A stretch of DNA of 5,189 bases from JAICNG01 sp035765135 (GCA_035765135.1 DASTYE010000221.1:1-5189); one strand, 5' to 3'; positions 1 to 4,965 are shown, counted from the first letter of the stretch. Made by a program: numbers and translations. The notes: generated by a model not told the origin, from the letters alone.

Positions 1-470
1 TCGTCGAGCTGGTCGAGCGTCTCGGGCAGCGCGCCCGTCGATCCGGAGTCAAGCGCTTCTTGCGAGGGATAGAGATCGTGCACGACCAACAACGTCTTGC
101 CGGCGTTTTCCTCGAAGGTCACCGTGGTGATGGTCTTGCCGCTGTCTCCTTCCTCATTGGTCCAAACGAGGCGTGAGTGCGGTGTCACTTCGAGGTACGT
201 GCCGAAGAACTCCATCGTCGAATCTTCGTGGCGAAACACCAAACGATACTGCCCCCCAACGCGAACATCCATTTCGCAGGAAAGCAGGGTCAGCCCAAAC
301 GACTTTGGTACCCACCACCTCCTGAATAGCTCTGCGTTGGTCCACGCCTCGAACACGAGGCGCGCAGGACCGTTTACGGTTCGTGTGACGACGAGCTCGA
401 GCTCGGACTTCCGTTCCACCGTCGTGTGGTTCTTCGTGGGGGTGGCCTCACTTTCTCTTCTTTCGTCCAT
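1..470 (-). CDS. SRPBCC / AHSA1-domain protein (3' end outside window)
   Basis: The minus frame is open from an ATG at 470 to the left edge, giving 156 codons without a stop, close to the usual 150-165 residues of the family, so little is missing. The translation begins MDERRESEATPTKNHTTVER and carries the AHSA1 (activator of Hsp90 ATPase homologue 1-like, START/Bet v1 fold) pattern: ELVVTRTVNGPARLVFEAWT, then LFRRWWVPKSFGL, a GGQYRLVFR strand, FFGTYLEVTPHSRLVWT and TTVTFEENAGKTLLVV. The fold forms a hydrophobic ligand cavity; the ligand here cannot be told. A GGAGAG Shine-Dalgarno lies just before the ATG. The start overlaps the last 23 bases of the upstream ArsR-type gene in another frame, so the two are probably translationally coupled. 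ArsR-SRPBCC pairs of this kind are common in soil bacteria and usually autoregulated. Family assignment is secure; specific role unknown. Confidence 0.88.
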   Translation of the reverse strand, partial: MDERRESEATPTKNHTTVERKSELELVVTRTVNGPARLVFEAWTNAELFRRWWVPKSFGLTLLSCEMDVRVGGQYRLVFRHEDSTMEFFGTYLEVTPHSRLVWTNEEGDSGKTITTVTFEENAGKTLLVVHDLYPSQEALDSGSTGALPETLDQLD

Positions 471-813
471 CGACTCTCTCCTTCCGCGTTAGGTCCTCGA
501 CGACGTTGTCCAACTCGTCGAAGCGTGCGCTCCAGAGCTGGCGGTACCTCTCGATCCATGCCGCCTCTTCCTGCAGTCCGCGGCGGCCGAGCCTACAGGT
601 CCGCACGCGCCCGACCTTCTCCGTGGTGACGAGCCCCGCTTGCTCCAGGACGCCTACATGTTTCTTCATGCCCGTGAGGGTCATGTGGAACCGCTCGGCA
701 AGGGCCGTGATCGAAGCGTCCCCACGCCCGAGTTGCTCCAGAACGCCGCGTCGAGTGGCGTCCGAGAGCGCGCCGAACGAGGCATCGAAGTGGTTGTGGA
801 AATACTGAACCAT
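448..813 (-). CDS. ArsR-family winged-helix transcriptional repressor
   Basis: From the ATG at 813 the product is 121 residues starting MVQYFHNHFDASFGALSDAT. It has the ArsR-type winged-helix pattern of the SRPBCC-associated subgroup: FGALSDATRRGVLEQL, ITALAERFHMTLTGMKKHVGVLEQAGLV as helix-turn-helix and recognition helix, then VGRVRTCRLGRRGLQ as the wing and WIERYRQLWSARFDEL near the C-terminus. No cysteine cluster typical of metal-sensing ArsR/SmtB members is seen, so metal sensing is not implied. The frame continues upstream to an ATG at 849 (12 extra residues), but MVQY is the usual family start and sits 7 bases downstream of a good -10 box, implying a leaderless mRNA. The gene overlaps the SRPBCC gene by 23 bases. 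It is likely a repressor of its own two-gene operon through the inverted repeat at 802-825. Confidence 0.88.
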   Translation of the reverse strand: MVQYFHNHFDASFGALSDATRRGVLEQLGRGDASITALAERFHMTLTGMKKHVGVLEQAGLVTTEKVGRVRTCRLGRRGLQEEAAWIERYRQLWSARFDELDNVVEDLTRKERVDGRKKRK

Positions 814-825
814 GTAGTTCAGTAT
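802..825. promoter_or_regulatory. Probable ArsR operator: perfect 9-bp inverted repeat
   Basis: ATACTGAAC (802-810) and GTTCAGTAT (817-825) form a perfect inverted repeat with the 6-base spacer CATGTA. It covers most of the -10 box and the ATG of the ArsR-type gene (811-813), so a bound repressor dimer would block initiation. Symmetry and position are seen directly; binding by this protein is inferred from how SRPBCC-linked ArsR repressors usually act. Confidence 0.65.
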
Positions 826-849
826 ACAACATGGCGTGACGGCATGCAA
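821..849 (-). promoter_or_regulatory. Promoter of the ArsR-SRPBCC operon (leaderless type)
   Basis: On the minus strand TTGCAT (849-844) is followed after exactly 17 bases by TATACT (826-821), and the ATG begins 7 bases further on at 813. The -10 box matches the sigma-70 consensus at 5 of 6 positions; the -35 box is weaker (TTG only). With this spacing transcription would start at or next to the ATG, and no Shine-Dalgarno is present. The -35 half lies inside the right arm of the degenerate attC and the -10 half lies in the following cassette. Confidence 0.6.
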
Positions 850-953
850 TGGGCGGCTGAGCGTCCGCTGCGTTGCCGGCGTTCGCGGTAGTCTCTTTGC
901 CGCGGTTTACTGCACCGTCCTTGGAAGCTCAATGCTGCAATGGTTAGTCATGC
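834..953 (-). other. Degenerate attC-like site
   Basis: Read on the minus strand, R''-like GCATGAC (953-947) pairs with R'-like GTCACGC (840-834) at six of seven positions. CATTGCA (942-936) pairs with TGCATG (848-843) leaving one unpaired T, and TGAGC (931-927) pairs with GCTCA (862-858). The TAAC after R'' is shared with the site at 4207-4343. The core carries GTC where integrases need GTT, so the site may be inactive. A GTTAGTC at 943-949 on the plus strand is an alternative core. Judged real mainly because it sits between two unrelated modules and shares layout with the other sites. Confidence 0.45.
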
Positions 954-983
954 GACTGCCGCGGAGAGCCCGAAGGGCCTCGC

Positions 984-1012
984 TTGATGGGATATATAAG
1001 ATATTGTATACT
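984..1012 (+). promoter_or_regulatory. Promoter of the higBA module
   Basis: TTGATG (984-989), 17 bases, TATACT (1007-1012): 4 of 6 and 5 of 6 matches to the sigma-70 consensus at ideal spacing. The ATG of higB starts only 5 bases later at 1018, so the transcript would be leaderless or nearly so. The AT-rich spacer contains an imperfect palindrome (994-1009, six of eight pairs), a possible HigA operator, though such symmetry is easy to get by chance in AT-rich sequence. Confidence 0.7.
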
Positions 1013-1017
1013 CGCCC

Positions 1018-1366
1018 ATGCCTCTGAAGCCGGTCGTCTGAGTGGGCTCGAGCCTGGAGGATCTGCGGAGCTTTCCGGACGTCGCGCGGCAACGAGCGGG
1101 GCATAGCCTGCACCTCGTGCAACTCGGCCTCGAGCCCGGCGACCGGAGACCGATGACAGATACCGGGCCTGGCGTCGCGGAACTCCGAATTCGGACGGAC
1201 CGGGCCCACCGGGTGTTCTACGTCGCGCGGTTTACGGAAGCGATCTACGTCCTGCATGCCTTCGAGAAGAAGACGAGGAAGACGGCGCGACAGGATCTTT
1301 GAGATTGGGCGTGCGCGTTTGCGTGAGGTACTGCGGATGCCGCAGGGACGGCGGAGGAGCGACTAA
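1018..1366 (+). pseudogene. higB: HigB / Gp49-like toxin gene with TGA at codon 8 and a +1 frameshift
   Basis: The conceptual product is about 115 residues, the normal size for phage-derived Gp49-like (RelE/HigB fold) toxins, which cleave mRNA on the ribosome. The frame starts ATG at 1018 as MPLKPVV, meets TGA at 1039-1041 where the family normally has Trp (KPVVWVGSS), continues GSSLEDLRSFPDVARQRAG, then RVFYVARFTEAIYVLHAFEK and KTRKTARQDL, and stops at TGA 1300-1302. One base further on the frame reads EIGRARLREVLRMPQGRRRS and ends in TAA at 1364-1366, overlapping the higA ATG by one base, as expected of an intact operon. A second family Trp appears changed (DRRPM for the usual DW.PM). The shift site is CTTTGA, which is also the bacterial RF2 programmed-frameshift heptamer core. 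A GTG directly after the first TGA could restart translation. Decay is the simplest reading; recoding cannot be excluded by eye. Confidence 0.8.
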
Positions 1367-1677
1367 TGGCGACGAAGGTGCGGCGGTCGAGCGGGAATGT
1401 GTTTCGCGACTTGGGCTACGGACCGGAGGCAGCGGAGCATCTCCGCATTCGGTCGGTGCTGATGGCAACGCTGTCCGGACTCATCCAAGACCGCGAGCTC
1501 ACCCAGGCGGAGGCGGCGCGGCTCTTTGGGGTGAGTCAGCCCCGGGTGAGCGATCTCGTGCGGGGGAAGATCGATCTGTTCAGCATCGACACCTTGGTCG
1601 ACATGCTGGCCCGGGCGGGCATGAAGGTCGAGTTCACGGCGAAACCCACCTCAAAGCGACGTCCGAGAGTCGCATAA
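1366..1677 (+). CDS. higA: HigA-type XRE antitoxin
   Basis: The 103-residue protein starts MATKVRRSSGNVFRDLGYGP, a leader typical of HigA antitoxins paired with Gp49-like toxins. It carries an XRE helix-turn-helix at about residues 45-68 (LTQAEAARLFGVSQPRVSDL), followed by the conserved DTLVDMLARAGMKVEF end. HigA neutralises HigB and represses the operon. A strong Shine-Dalgarno (GGAGGAG) lies about six bases before the ATG, which shares its A with the stop codon of the restored toxin frame. The stop codon TAA (1675-1677) lies inside the 7-base core of the adjacent attC, so the gene fills its cassette to the last bases. Unlike the toxin, it shows no damage and may survive as a solitary DNA-binding antitoxin. 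Confidence 0.88.
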   Translation: MATKVRRSSGNVFRDLGYGPEAAEHLRIRSVLMATLSGLIQDRELTQAEAARLFGVSQPRVSDLVRGKIDLFSIDTLVDMLARAGMKVEFTAKPTSKRRPRVA

Positions 1678-1768
1678 CGCCTGGTTAAGCTGCGAACGAG
1701 TCAAATAGACGTCCGTGCGCAGCACGCGCAATCCGCACATCGGTCGTCAGCTTCAGGGATCGTTAGGC
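1672..1768 (-). other. attC recombination site (97 bp)
   Basis: Minus strand: R'' GCCTAAC (1768-1762) matches RYYYAAC fully; R' GTTATGC (1678-1672) pairs with it at six of seven positions. AAGCTG (1753-1748) pairs with CAGCTT (1692-1687) and CGACCG (1746-1741) with CGTTCG (1698-1693) at five of six. G1754 and A1747 (minus-strand bases) are left unpaired in the R''-L'' arm, six base pairs apart, as in known class 1 attC sites. A short hairpin CGTGC-GCA-GCACG (1714-1726) sits in the variable middle. Read on the plus strand the cores look equally good (GTTAGGC), so direction rests on the bulged bases. Confidence 0.8.
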
Positions 1769-1813
1769 CGCTGGTGGGAGGCATCATCCTGCAATACGCG
1801 GCTTCGACCGCCC

Positions 1814-2127
1814 TCACCTACCCGCCGGCGGAATGACGATGGGGTTGACGAACTTCTGAGTGATCACGCGCGGTGTCGGTGATGCGGCATGCACCTCGCG
1901 CACGAAATCCGCAAGCCGCGCGAGGGCCGTATCCTGCGACGCGTCGAACGGTACGAAGTAGTTGTCCCCGTGCGTGGGCAAAAACCACGGCCGGTGACCC
2001 AAGGGCGCGCATGAGGCGCCCAGTGTAGTCGTATATCTACCGGCGAGTCTCCGCCGCGCCCACCAGGACGACGTCGGGGCGAAGCCCCTCGATCTCGCGC
2101 TCGACGTAGTTCGTCCAGCCGAATCAT
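1814..2127 (-). pseudogene. Remnant of a metallo-beta-lactamase-fold hydrolase
   Basis: Two minus frames join into one family-like C-terminal half. The first reads FGWTNYVEREIEGLRPDVVL, then VGAAETRR, a TAG at 2039-2037 where GAG (Glu) would be expected, then IYDYTGRLMRALGSPAVV. A run of five A on the plus strand (1980-1984) has one base too many; after it the second frame continues LPTHGDNYFVPFDASQDTAL, ARLADFVREVHAASPTPRVI and ends PIVIPPAGR with a stop at 1816-1814. The H-x-DN element and following layout match the C-terminal part of MBL-fold hydrolases with an LPTHWDN motif, with Trp changed to Gly. The N-terminal half with the HxHxDH metal site is absent. The gene is dead by a nonsense codon, a frameshift and 5' loss. 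Family call is from motif memory, hence moderate confidence. Confidence 0.6.
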
Positions 2128-2389
2128 TGCTACGCTCGTCGAGACGTTCGAGGATGCACGGCTCGACCTCGCCCTCGAAGCATGGCGAGTTCCCCAATGC
2201 CGGACCCCAGGTGACGAGATCACGAACGCGATCGATCGCGGCGCTCACGCGCGCACGTTGACGGATCGATCCCGAGTCACGCAGGAACAGCAGTGTGTAC
2301 AGGTTCGACCACCCGAATGGCGGGGCGAGGCTGAACAAAGCTCGGTGGCCGCTGCAACGCCAAGGCGCGGTGACGAGGTCGCGCCTGTT
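2128..2389 (-). other. Gene-free or unrecognised decayed stretch upstream of the hydrolase remnant
   Basis: A minus frame stays open from about 2389 to 2119, reading for example LFSLAPPFGWSNLYTLLFLR and VTWGPALGNSPCFEGEVEPC, but it has no convincing start or Shine-Dalgarno and I do not recognise it. It could be the scrambled 5' part of the hydrolase or a fragment of another gene. An inverted repeat AGGCGCG (2363-2369) / CGCGCCT (2380-2386) lies directly after the HxlR stop codon and may act as a weak terminator, though no T-run follows it on the minus strand. Confidence 0.4.
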
Positions 2390-2743
2390 TCACGTTCGAC
2401 GGTTGCGGAGCTTCAGTCGATGTCCCACGTCGACGATCGCCGCAATCAGCGGCTGCAGCTCGTGACCGAGTTCGGTGAGGGCGTACTCGACCGTTGGCGG
2501 GGAGGTGGGCATGACGTGGCGTGAGATCACGCCCATCCGCTCCAACTCCACCAGGCGCGCCGAGAGCACCTTTGCGGAGATCCCGTTGACGTCGCGCCGG
2601 AGTTCACTGAACCGGCGCGGCGCGTCGCGCAGATACCAGATGATGTGCGGCTTCCACGCGCCACCGATGACGCGCATGCACTCTGTCAGCGGACACTCGG
2701 CAGGAGGCGGCACCACCCTGTTCTTGCGCATCGGAACCGACAC
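2390..2743 (-). CDS. HxlR-family transcriptional regulator
   Basis: The 117-residue product has the HxlR (MarR-like winged helix) signature: CPLTECMRVIGGAWKPHIIW at residues 17-36, RRFSELRRDVNGISAKVLSA at about 43-62 as helix-turn-helix, LVELERMGVISR, and a wing ending VEYALTELGHEL. The start is the GTG at 2743, chosen because GGAGAG lies 4 bases before it; the ATG four codons later (2731) is too far from that site. Cys17 in the CPL motif is the position used for thiol-based redox or electrophile sensing in YodB- and HypR-type members; Cys22 is an additional thiol. The gene is divergent from the flavodoxin-like operon, with GTTAC/GTAAC palindromes between, so it most likely controls that operon and itself. 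Effector unknown. Confidence 0.92.
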   Translation of the reverse strand: MSVPMRKNRVVPPPAECPLTECMRVIGGAWKPHIIWYLRDAPRRFSELRRDVNGISAKVLSARLVELERMGVISRHVMPTSPPTVEYALTELGHELQPLIAAIVDVGHRLKLRNRRT

Positions 2744-2754
2744 GATTCTCTCCA

Positions 2755-2830
2755 GTTACTCGCAGGTAACCCAATTCTTCGGACAGGCCTGGTTCTGGTT
2801 ACCAAAGGTAACCAGATTGCCCCTCGTAAC
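2755..2830. promoter_or_regulatory. HxlR operator region with GTTAC/GTAAC palindromes
   Basis: TCTGGTTACC (2794-2803) and GGTAACCAGA (2807-2816) form a perfect 10-bp inverted repeat around AAA. A second, looser pair, GTTAC (2755-2759) and GTAAC (2766-2770), lies about 42 bp away next to the HxlR start, and a lone GTAAC half-site lies at 2826-2830. This places one site near each divergent start, the usual layout when an HxlR regulator represses a neighbouring reductase operon and itself. No clear -35/-10 pair could be assigned to either gene. Confidence 0.7.
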
Positions 2831-2882
2831 GGCAGCCGCACGGATGCGTGCCGCCGGATCAAACACAACGAGGATTCGATTC

Positions 2883-3506
2883 ATGGCGAAGGTCGCGATC
2901 GTCTATCACAGCGGGTTCGGCCACACGAAGGTTCAGGCCGAAGCGGTGCACCGCGGGGCATCCCGCGTGAAGAATGTGGAAGCTGTCCTGATCCCGATCG
3001 AGGAGTACGAAAGGCACTGGGAGGCGCTCGATCGCGCTGACGCGATCGTGATGGGCGCGCCGACCTACATGGCCGGTGCATCGGCGCAGTTCAAGGCATT
3101 CCTCGACGCCACCTCATCCCGGTGGGCGGAGCAGCGCTGGAAGGACAAGCTCGCCGCTGGCTTTACCAATTCGGCCGGCCACAACGGTGACAAGCTCAAC
3201 ACGCTGCAGCAGTTCAATCTGTTCGCGATGCAGCACGGGATGATCTGGGTCGGGCTCGGACTGCTGCCGGGGAATCACACGAGCCAAGGCTCGCCGGAGG
3301 ACCTCAACAGGCTCGCCGGCTTCCTCGGGGCGATGGCCCAATCGAATGCGGACCAGCCGGCGGAGTTGGTCCCGCCCCCCTCCGATCGTGCGACAGCCGA
3401 ACATCTGGGCAAGCGCGTCGCCGAGGCCGCGCTCAAGTGGCGCGCCGGCACGCAGGCGCAGCGGGGTCAGCACGCGAGCGACACGCGCGCGGGCGTCGGG
3501 GCATAG
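2883..3506 (+). CDS. Flavodoxin-family NAD(P)H:quinone oxidoreductase (WrbA-like)
   Basis: The product is 207 residues from the ATG at 2883, the usual size of the flavodoxin/NADPH-dependent FMN reductase family. It starts MAKVAIVYHSGFGHTKVQAE, where HSGFGHT is the FMN phosphate loop, then has DAIVMGAPTYMAGASAQFKA at about 53-72 and AAGFTNSAGHNGD at 91-103, the two further flavin-contacting loops. Such enzymes reduce quinones or other electrophiles by two electrons with NAD(P)H in the cytoplasm. The same frame is open upstream to 2475, but that part runs antisense through the HxlR gene and its operator and lacks homology; the ATG has GAGGA eight bases before it. It is the first gene of an operon with the NTF2-like and tautomerase genes, divergent from HxlR. 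The last 20 or so residues are low-complexity and probably disordered. Confidence 0.9.
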   Translation: MAKVAIVYHSGFGHTKVQAEAVHRGASRVKNVEAVLIPIEEYERHWEALDRADAIVMGAPTYMAGASAQFKAFLDATSSRWAEQRWKDKLAAGFTNSAGHNGDKLNTLQQFNLFAMQHGMIWVGLGLLPGNHTSQGSPEDLNRLAGFLGAMAQSNADQPAELVPPPSDRATAEHLGKRVAEAALKWRAGTQAQRGQHASDTRAGVGA

Positions 3507-3507
3507 G

Positions 3508-3882
3508 ATGGATGCCTCGTATGCTGCCATCGCGCAGGTGCTGGCCGAGTATTTCGATGGCTTGCACCACAGCGATTCGGAACGGCTGTCGCGTGCGTTC
3601 CACCCACAGGCGCACTACGTGTGCCCGACCGAGGACGCACTGGTTTATCGGACGATGTCCGAGTACTTCCCCATCGTCGACGCCCGGCCATCGCCGGCGA
3701 GCCGTGGCGAACCGCGGCACGATCGGATCATATCGATCGAGCTCGGCGGTCCGGCGCTCGCGTTCGTGCGCGCCGAATGTTCGATCGGCCCGAAGTTCTT
3801 CACGGACTTCCTGACGCTCATCCGCACCGACAATCGGTGGCAGATCATCTCCAAGGTATTCCATTTCGACCTGCGTTCCTGA
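3508..3882 (+). CDS. NTF2-like (lumazine-binding-2 type) protein
   Basis: The 124-residue product starts MDASYAAIAQVLAEYFDGLH and follows the nuclear transport factor 2-like pattern of the Lumazine_bd_2/SnoaL superfamily: an N-terminal helix with YFDGLHHSD, FHPQAHYVC, a helix ending in VDARPSPASRGEPRHDRIIS and the strands AFVRAECSIGPKFFTDFLTL and DNRWQIISKVFHFD. The cone-shaped fold holds a hydrophobic pocket; members are enzymes, isomerases or ligand binders, and no catalytic assignment is possible here. The ATG follows the stop of the reductase gene after a single base, so translation is coupled. In the redox/electrophile setting it may bind or process the reductase substrate, but this is inference. 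Confidence 0.87.
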   Translation: MDASYAAIAQVLAEYFDGLHHSDSERLSRAFHPQAHYVCPTEDALVYRTMSEYFPIVDARPSPASRGEPRHDRIISIELGGPALAFVRAECSIGPKFFTDFLTLIRTDNRWQIISKVFHFDLRS

Positions 3883-3920
3883 CGGATAACTGGTCGATCC
3901 CATCATCGAGCACACGACAG

Positions 3921-4133
3921 ATGCCGTATATCAACATCAAGATCACGCGCGAAGGCGCGACGCAAGAGCAGAAGGCGGAGCTGATCGCTGGAGTGACCGA
4001 CCTCATGGTGCGGGTCCTCGACAAGAGCCCCGCGACCACGTTCGTGGTCATCGACGAGGTCGAGATGGAGGACTGGGGGATCGGCGGCATGCCGGTCGAC
4101 GAGTTTCGCGCACAACAGACGCGAGGGAAGTAG
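3921..4133 (+). CDS. 4-oxalocrotonate tautomerase family protein
   Basis: The 70-residue product begins MPYINIKITREGATQEQKAE, with Pro2 becoming the catalytic N-terminal proline after Met removal. It continues LIAGVTDLMVRVLDKSPATT, FVVIDEVEMEDWGIGGMPVD, typical of a widespread tautomerase subgroup with the WGIGG motif. These small proteins form hexamers and move protons in keto-enol tautomerisation of unsaturated acids. The exact Arg11 of classical 4-oxalocrotonate tautomerase is not in register; Arg9 (counted from Pro) lies nearby, so the substrate may differ. The gene lies 38 bases after the NTF2-like gene and is the last of the operon. No strong Shine-Dalgarno is seen. Confidence 0.92.
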   Translation: MPYINIKITREGATQEQKAELIAGVTDLMVRVLDKSPATTFVVIDEVEMEDWGIGGMPVDEFRAQQTRGK

Positions 4134-4198
4134 GCCGTCGAACGCGAGGGCCGCGTCCGGCGACCGAGCGACGCGCGAAGCGCGTGGAGCAGACGGCC
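4133..4198 (+). terminator. Possible stem structure ending the reductase-tautomerase operon
   Basis: GGCCGTC (4133-4139, starting on the last base of the tautomerase stop) and GACGGCC (4192-4198) are exact inverted repeats, and within them ACGCGC-GAA-GCGCGT (4171-4185) forms a tight hairpin. No T-run follows, so it is not a classical intrinsic terminator. It could stabilise the 3' end of the mRNA. Confidence 0.3.
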
Positions 4199-4206
4199 GC
4201 GCGTCG

Positions 4207-4343
4207 GCAGAACGCCTACCGTTCAACTGCAGGCGGTCTTCTCGAAAGCGCGCGACAGCGCGCTTTGCCGTTGCACTTGAAGCACACGAACTGCGATGGC
4301 TACCCTAACGTTCGCGCCTGACAGTTGCAACGGTTAGTTCTGC
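4207..4343 (-). other. attC recombination site (137 bp)
   Basis: Minus strand: R'' GCAGAAC (4343-4337) and R' GTTCTGC (4213-4207) are perfect complements. CGTT-g-CAACTG-t-CAGGCG (4332-4315) pairs fully with CGCCTGCAGTTGAACG (4235-4220), giving 16 base pairs with two single bulged bases six pairs apart, both in the R''-L'' arm. This is the classical attC architecture. The middle contains AAAGCGCGC-GACA-GCGCGCTTT (4245-4266), a 9-bp hairpin. The length is like that of Vibrio-type sites. R'' lies 9 bases after the stop of the lipoprotein gene. Confidence 0.85.
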
Positions 4344-4965
4344 GGCAGGCGCTCACGACTCAAAAATCAGAACTACGTGGGCAACGCGCCAGCTAGATCG
4401 CGTGCGCTCAAAGACATAATACGCTCGGTGAAGACAGTCGCGGCCGCAATGGATCTCCCCGAGCACCACAGCTGTGGCACTATCGGGTGAGAACGCGATG
4501 CGCGATGTGCCGAGCGTACTGACCCTAGTCTGCCAGGCACGGTCGGCTGCGGCGTCGCGCGACCACGCGGGAGCACATTCGGTGCGGAGCCGTAAGCCGT
4601 AGGCTCTCCAATCGGAGGGCAAGGGTAAGCAATTCGTATCGCGCGCGGTCTGCTGCAGGGAGACGAGTATAGCTGGATCGAGGGTTGGCTGTTCGTGCGT
4701 AATGCGGGCCAAGTGGAGTGCGAGGTGGAGGGCGTCGAGTCCTGGGAGCGAGGAGCGCGCCTCAAAGACGCCTTCCCGAGCACTGGGCCCCAAGCGGAGT
4801 AGCTGCTCCGCCAGGGCGGCGTAAACCATTTCGTGTCGACTCGTCACGTCGCCCCTCTGTGCAGTCGACGCGCACGAGCTCGTTATCGCAGCCAAACCTG
4901 CGAGGAGCAGAGAACGCTGATACCACCACATCTACACCTCAAAAGGATGATTGCTGTCCGCAGAA
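4213..4965 (-). mobile_element. Single-gene integron cassette (lipoprotein)
   Basis: The 753-base segment between two related attC sites holds one gene in the inferred cassette direction. Its start is 28 bases after the upstream attC core and its stop 9 bases before its own attC, which is the standard cassette plan. Confidence 0.65.
4353..4931 (-). CDS. Hypothetical cassette-encoded lipoprotein
   Basis: The 192-residue product starts MWWYQRSLLLAGLAAITSSC, a short positive n-region, a hydrophobic stretch and a lipobox-like ITSSC with Cys20 as probable lipidation site, so it is likely anchored in a membrane facing the periplasm or outside. The mature part has four further cysteines (TNCLP, TECAP and HCGRDC), which could form disulfides. 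The end, RIAFSPDSATAVVLGEIHCG to SSWRVAHVVLIFES, looks like beta strands. I do not recognise a family. The ATG at 4931 has GAGG five bases upstream. No good promoter was seen between it and the preceding attC, so it may depend on read-through. Gene reality is supported by signal peptide, ribosome site and exact fit in a cassette. Confidence 0.75.
   Translation of the reverse strand: MWWYQRSLLLAGLAAITSSCASTAQRGDVTSRHEMVYAALAEQLLRLGPSAREGVFEARSSLPGLDALHLALHLARITHEQPTLDPAILVSLQQTARDTNCLPLPSDWRAYGLRLRTECAPAWSRDAAADRAWQTRVSTLGTSRIAFSPDSATAVVLGEIHCGRDCLHRAYYVFERTRSSWRVAHVVLIFES

Larger units (their letters stand above)
840..1677 (-). mobile_element. Integron gene cassette carrying higBA
   Basis: The segment between the crossover points of the attC sites at 1672-1768 and 834-953 is 838 bases and contains only a HigBA-type toxin-antitoxin module with its own promoter. 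Toxin-antitoxin cassettes are a known feature of large sedentary integrons, where they are thought to stabilise the array. The genes run opposite to the inferred cassette direction, which their own promoter makes possible. The boundary at 840 depends on the weak site there. Confidence 0.5.
1678..4212 (-). mobile_element. Large composite gene cassette (about 2.5 kb)
   Basis: The segment between the attC sites at 4207-4343 and 1672-1768 has one hydrolase remnant, one HxlR regulator and a divergent three-gene operon, with no further attC found inside. Most cassettes carry one or two genes, so either this is a genuinely composite cassette or an internal attC has been lost, perhaps near the hydrolase remnant. 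Confidence 0.5.

Noticed and set aside
97..849. Plus-strand open frames across the left part
   Set aside because: They mirror the SRPBCC and ArsR-type genes, whose motifs, ribosome sites and overlap are convincing; the plus frames have no recognisable motifs.
1018..1302. Genetic code with TGA read as tryptophan
   Set aside because: The ArsR, HxlR, NTF2-like and lipoprotein genes all end naturally in TGA at the expected family length, so TGA is a stop codon here.
2475..2882. N-terminal extension of the flavodoxin-like protein in the same frame
   Set aside because: It runs antisense through the HxlR coding region and across the operator, has no flavodoxin-like sequence, and the ATG at 2883 has a ribosome site and the exact family start.
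4333..4339. GTTAGTT as the attC core
   Set aside because: The overlapping GTTCTGC (plus 4337-4343) is the perfect complement of 4207-4213 and leaves normal spacers; GTTAGTT leaves none.
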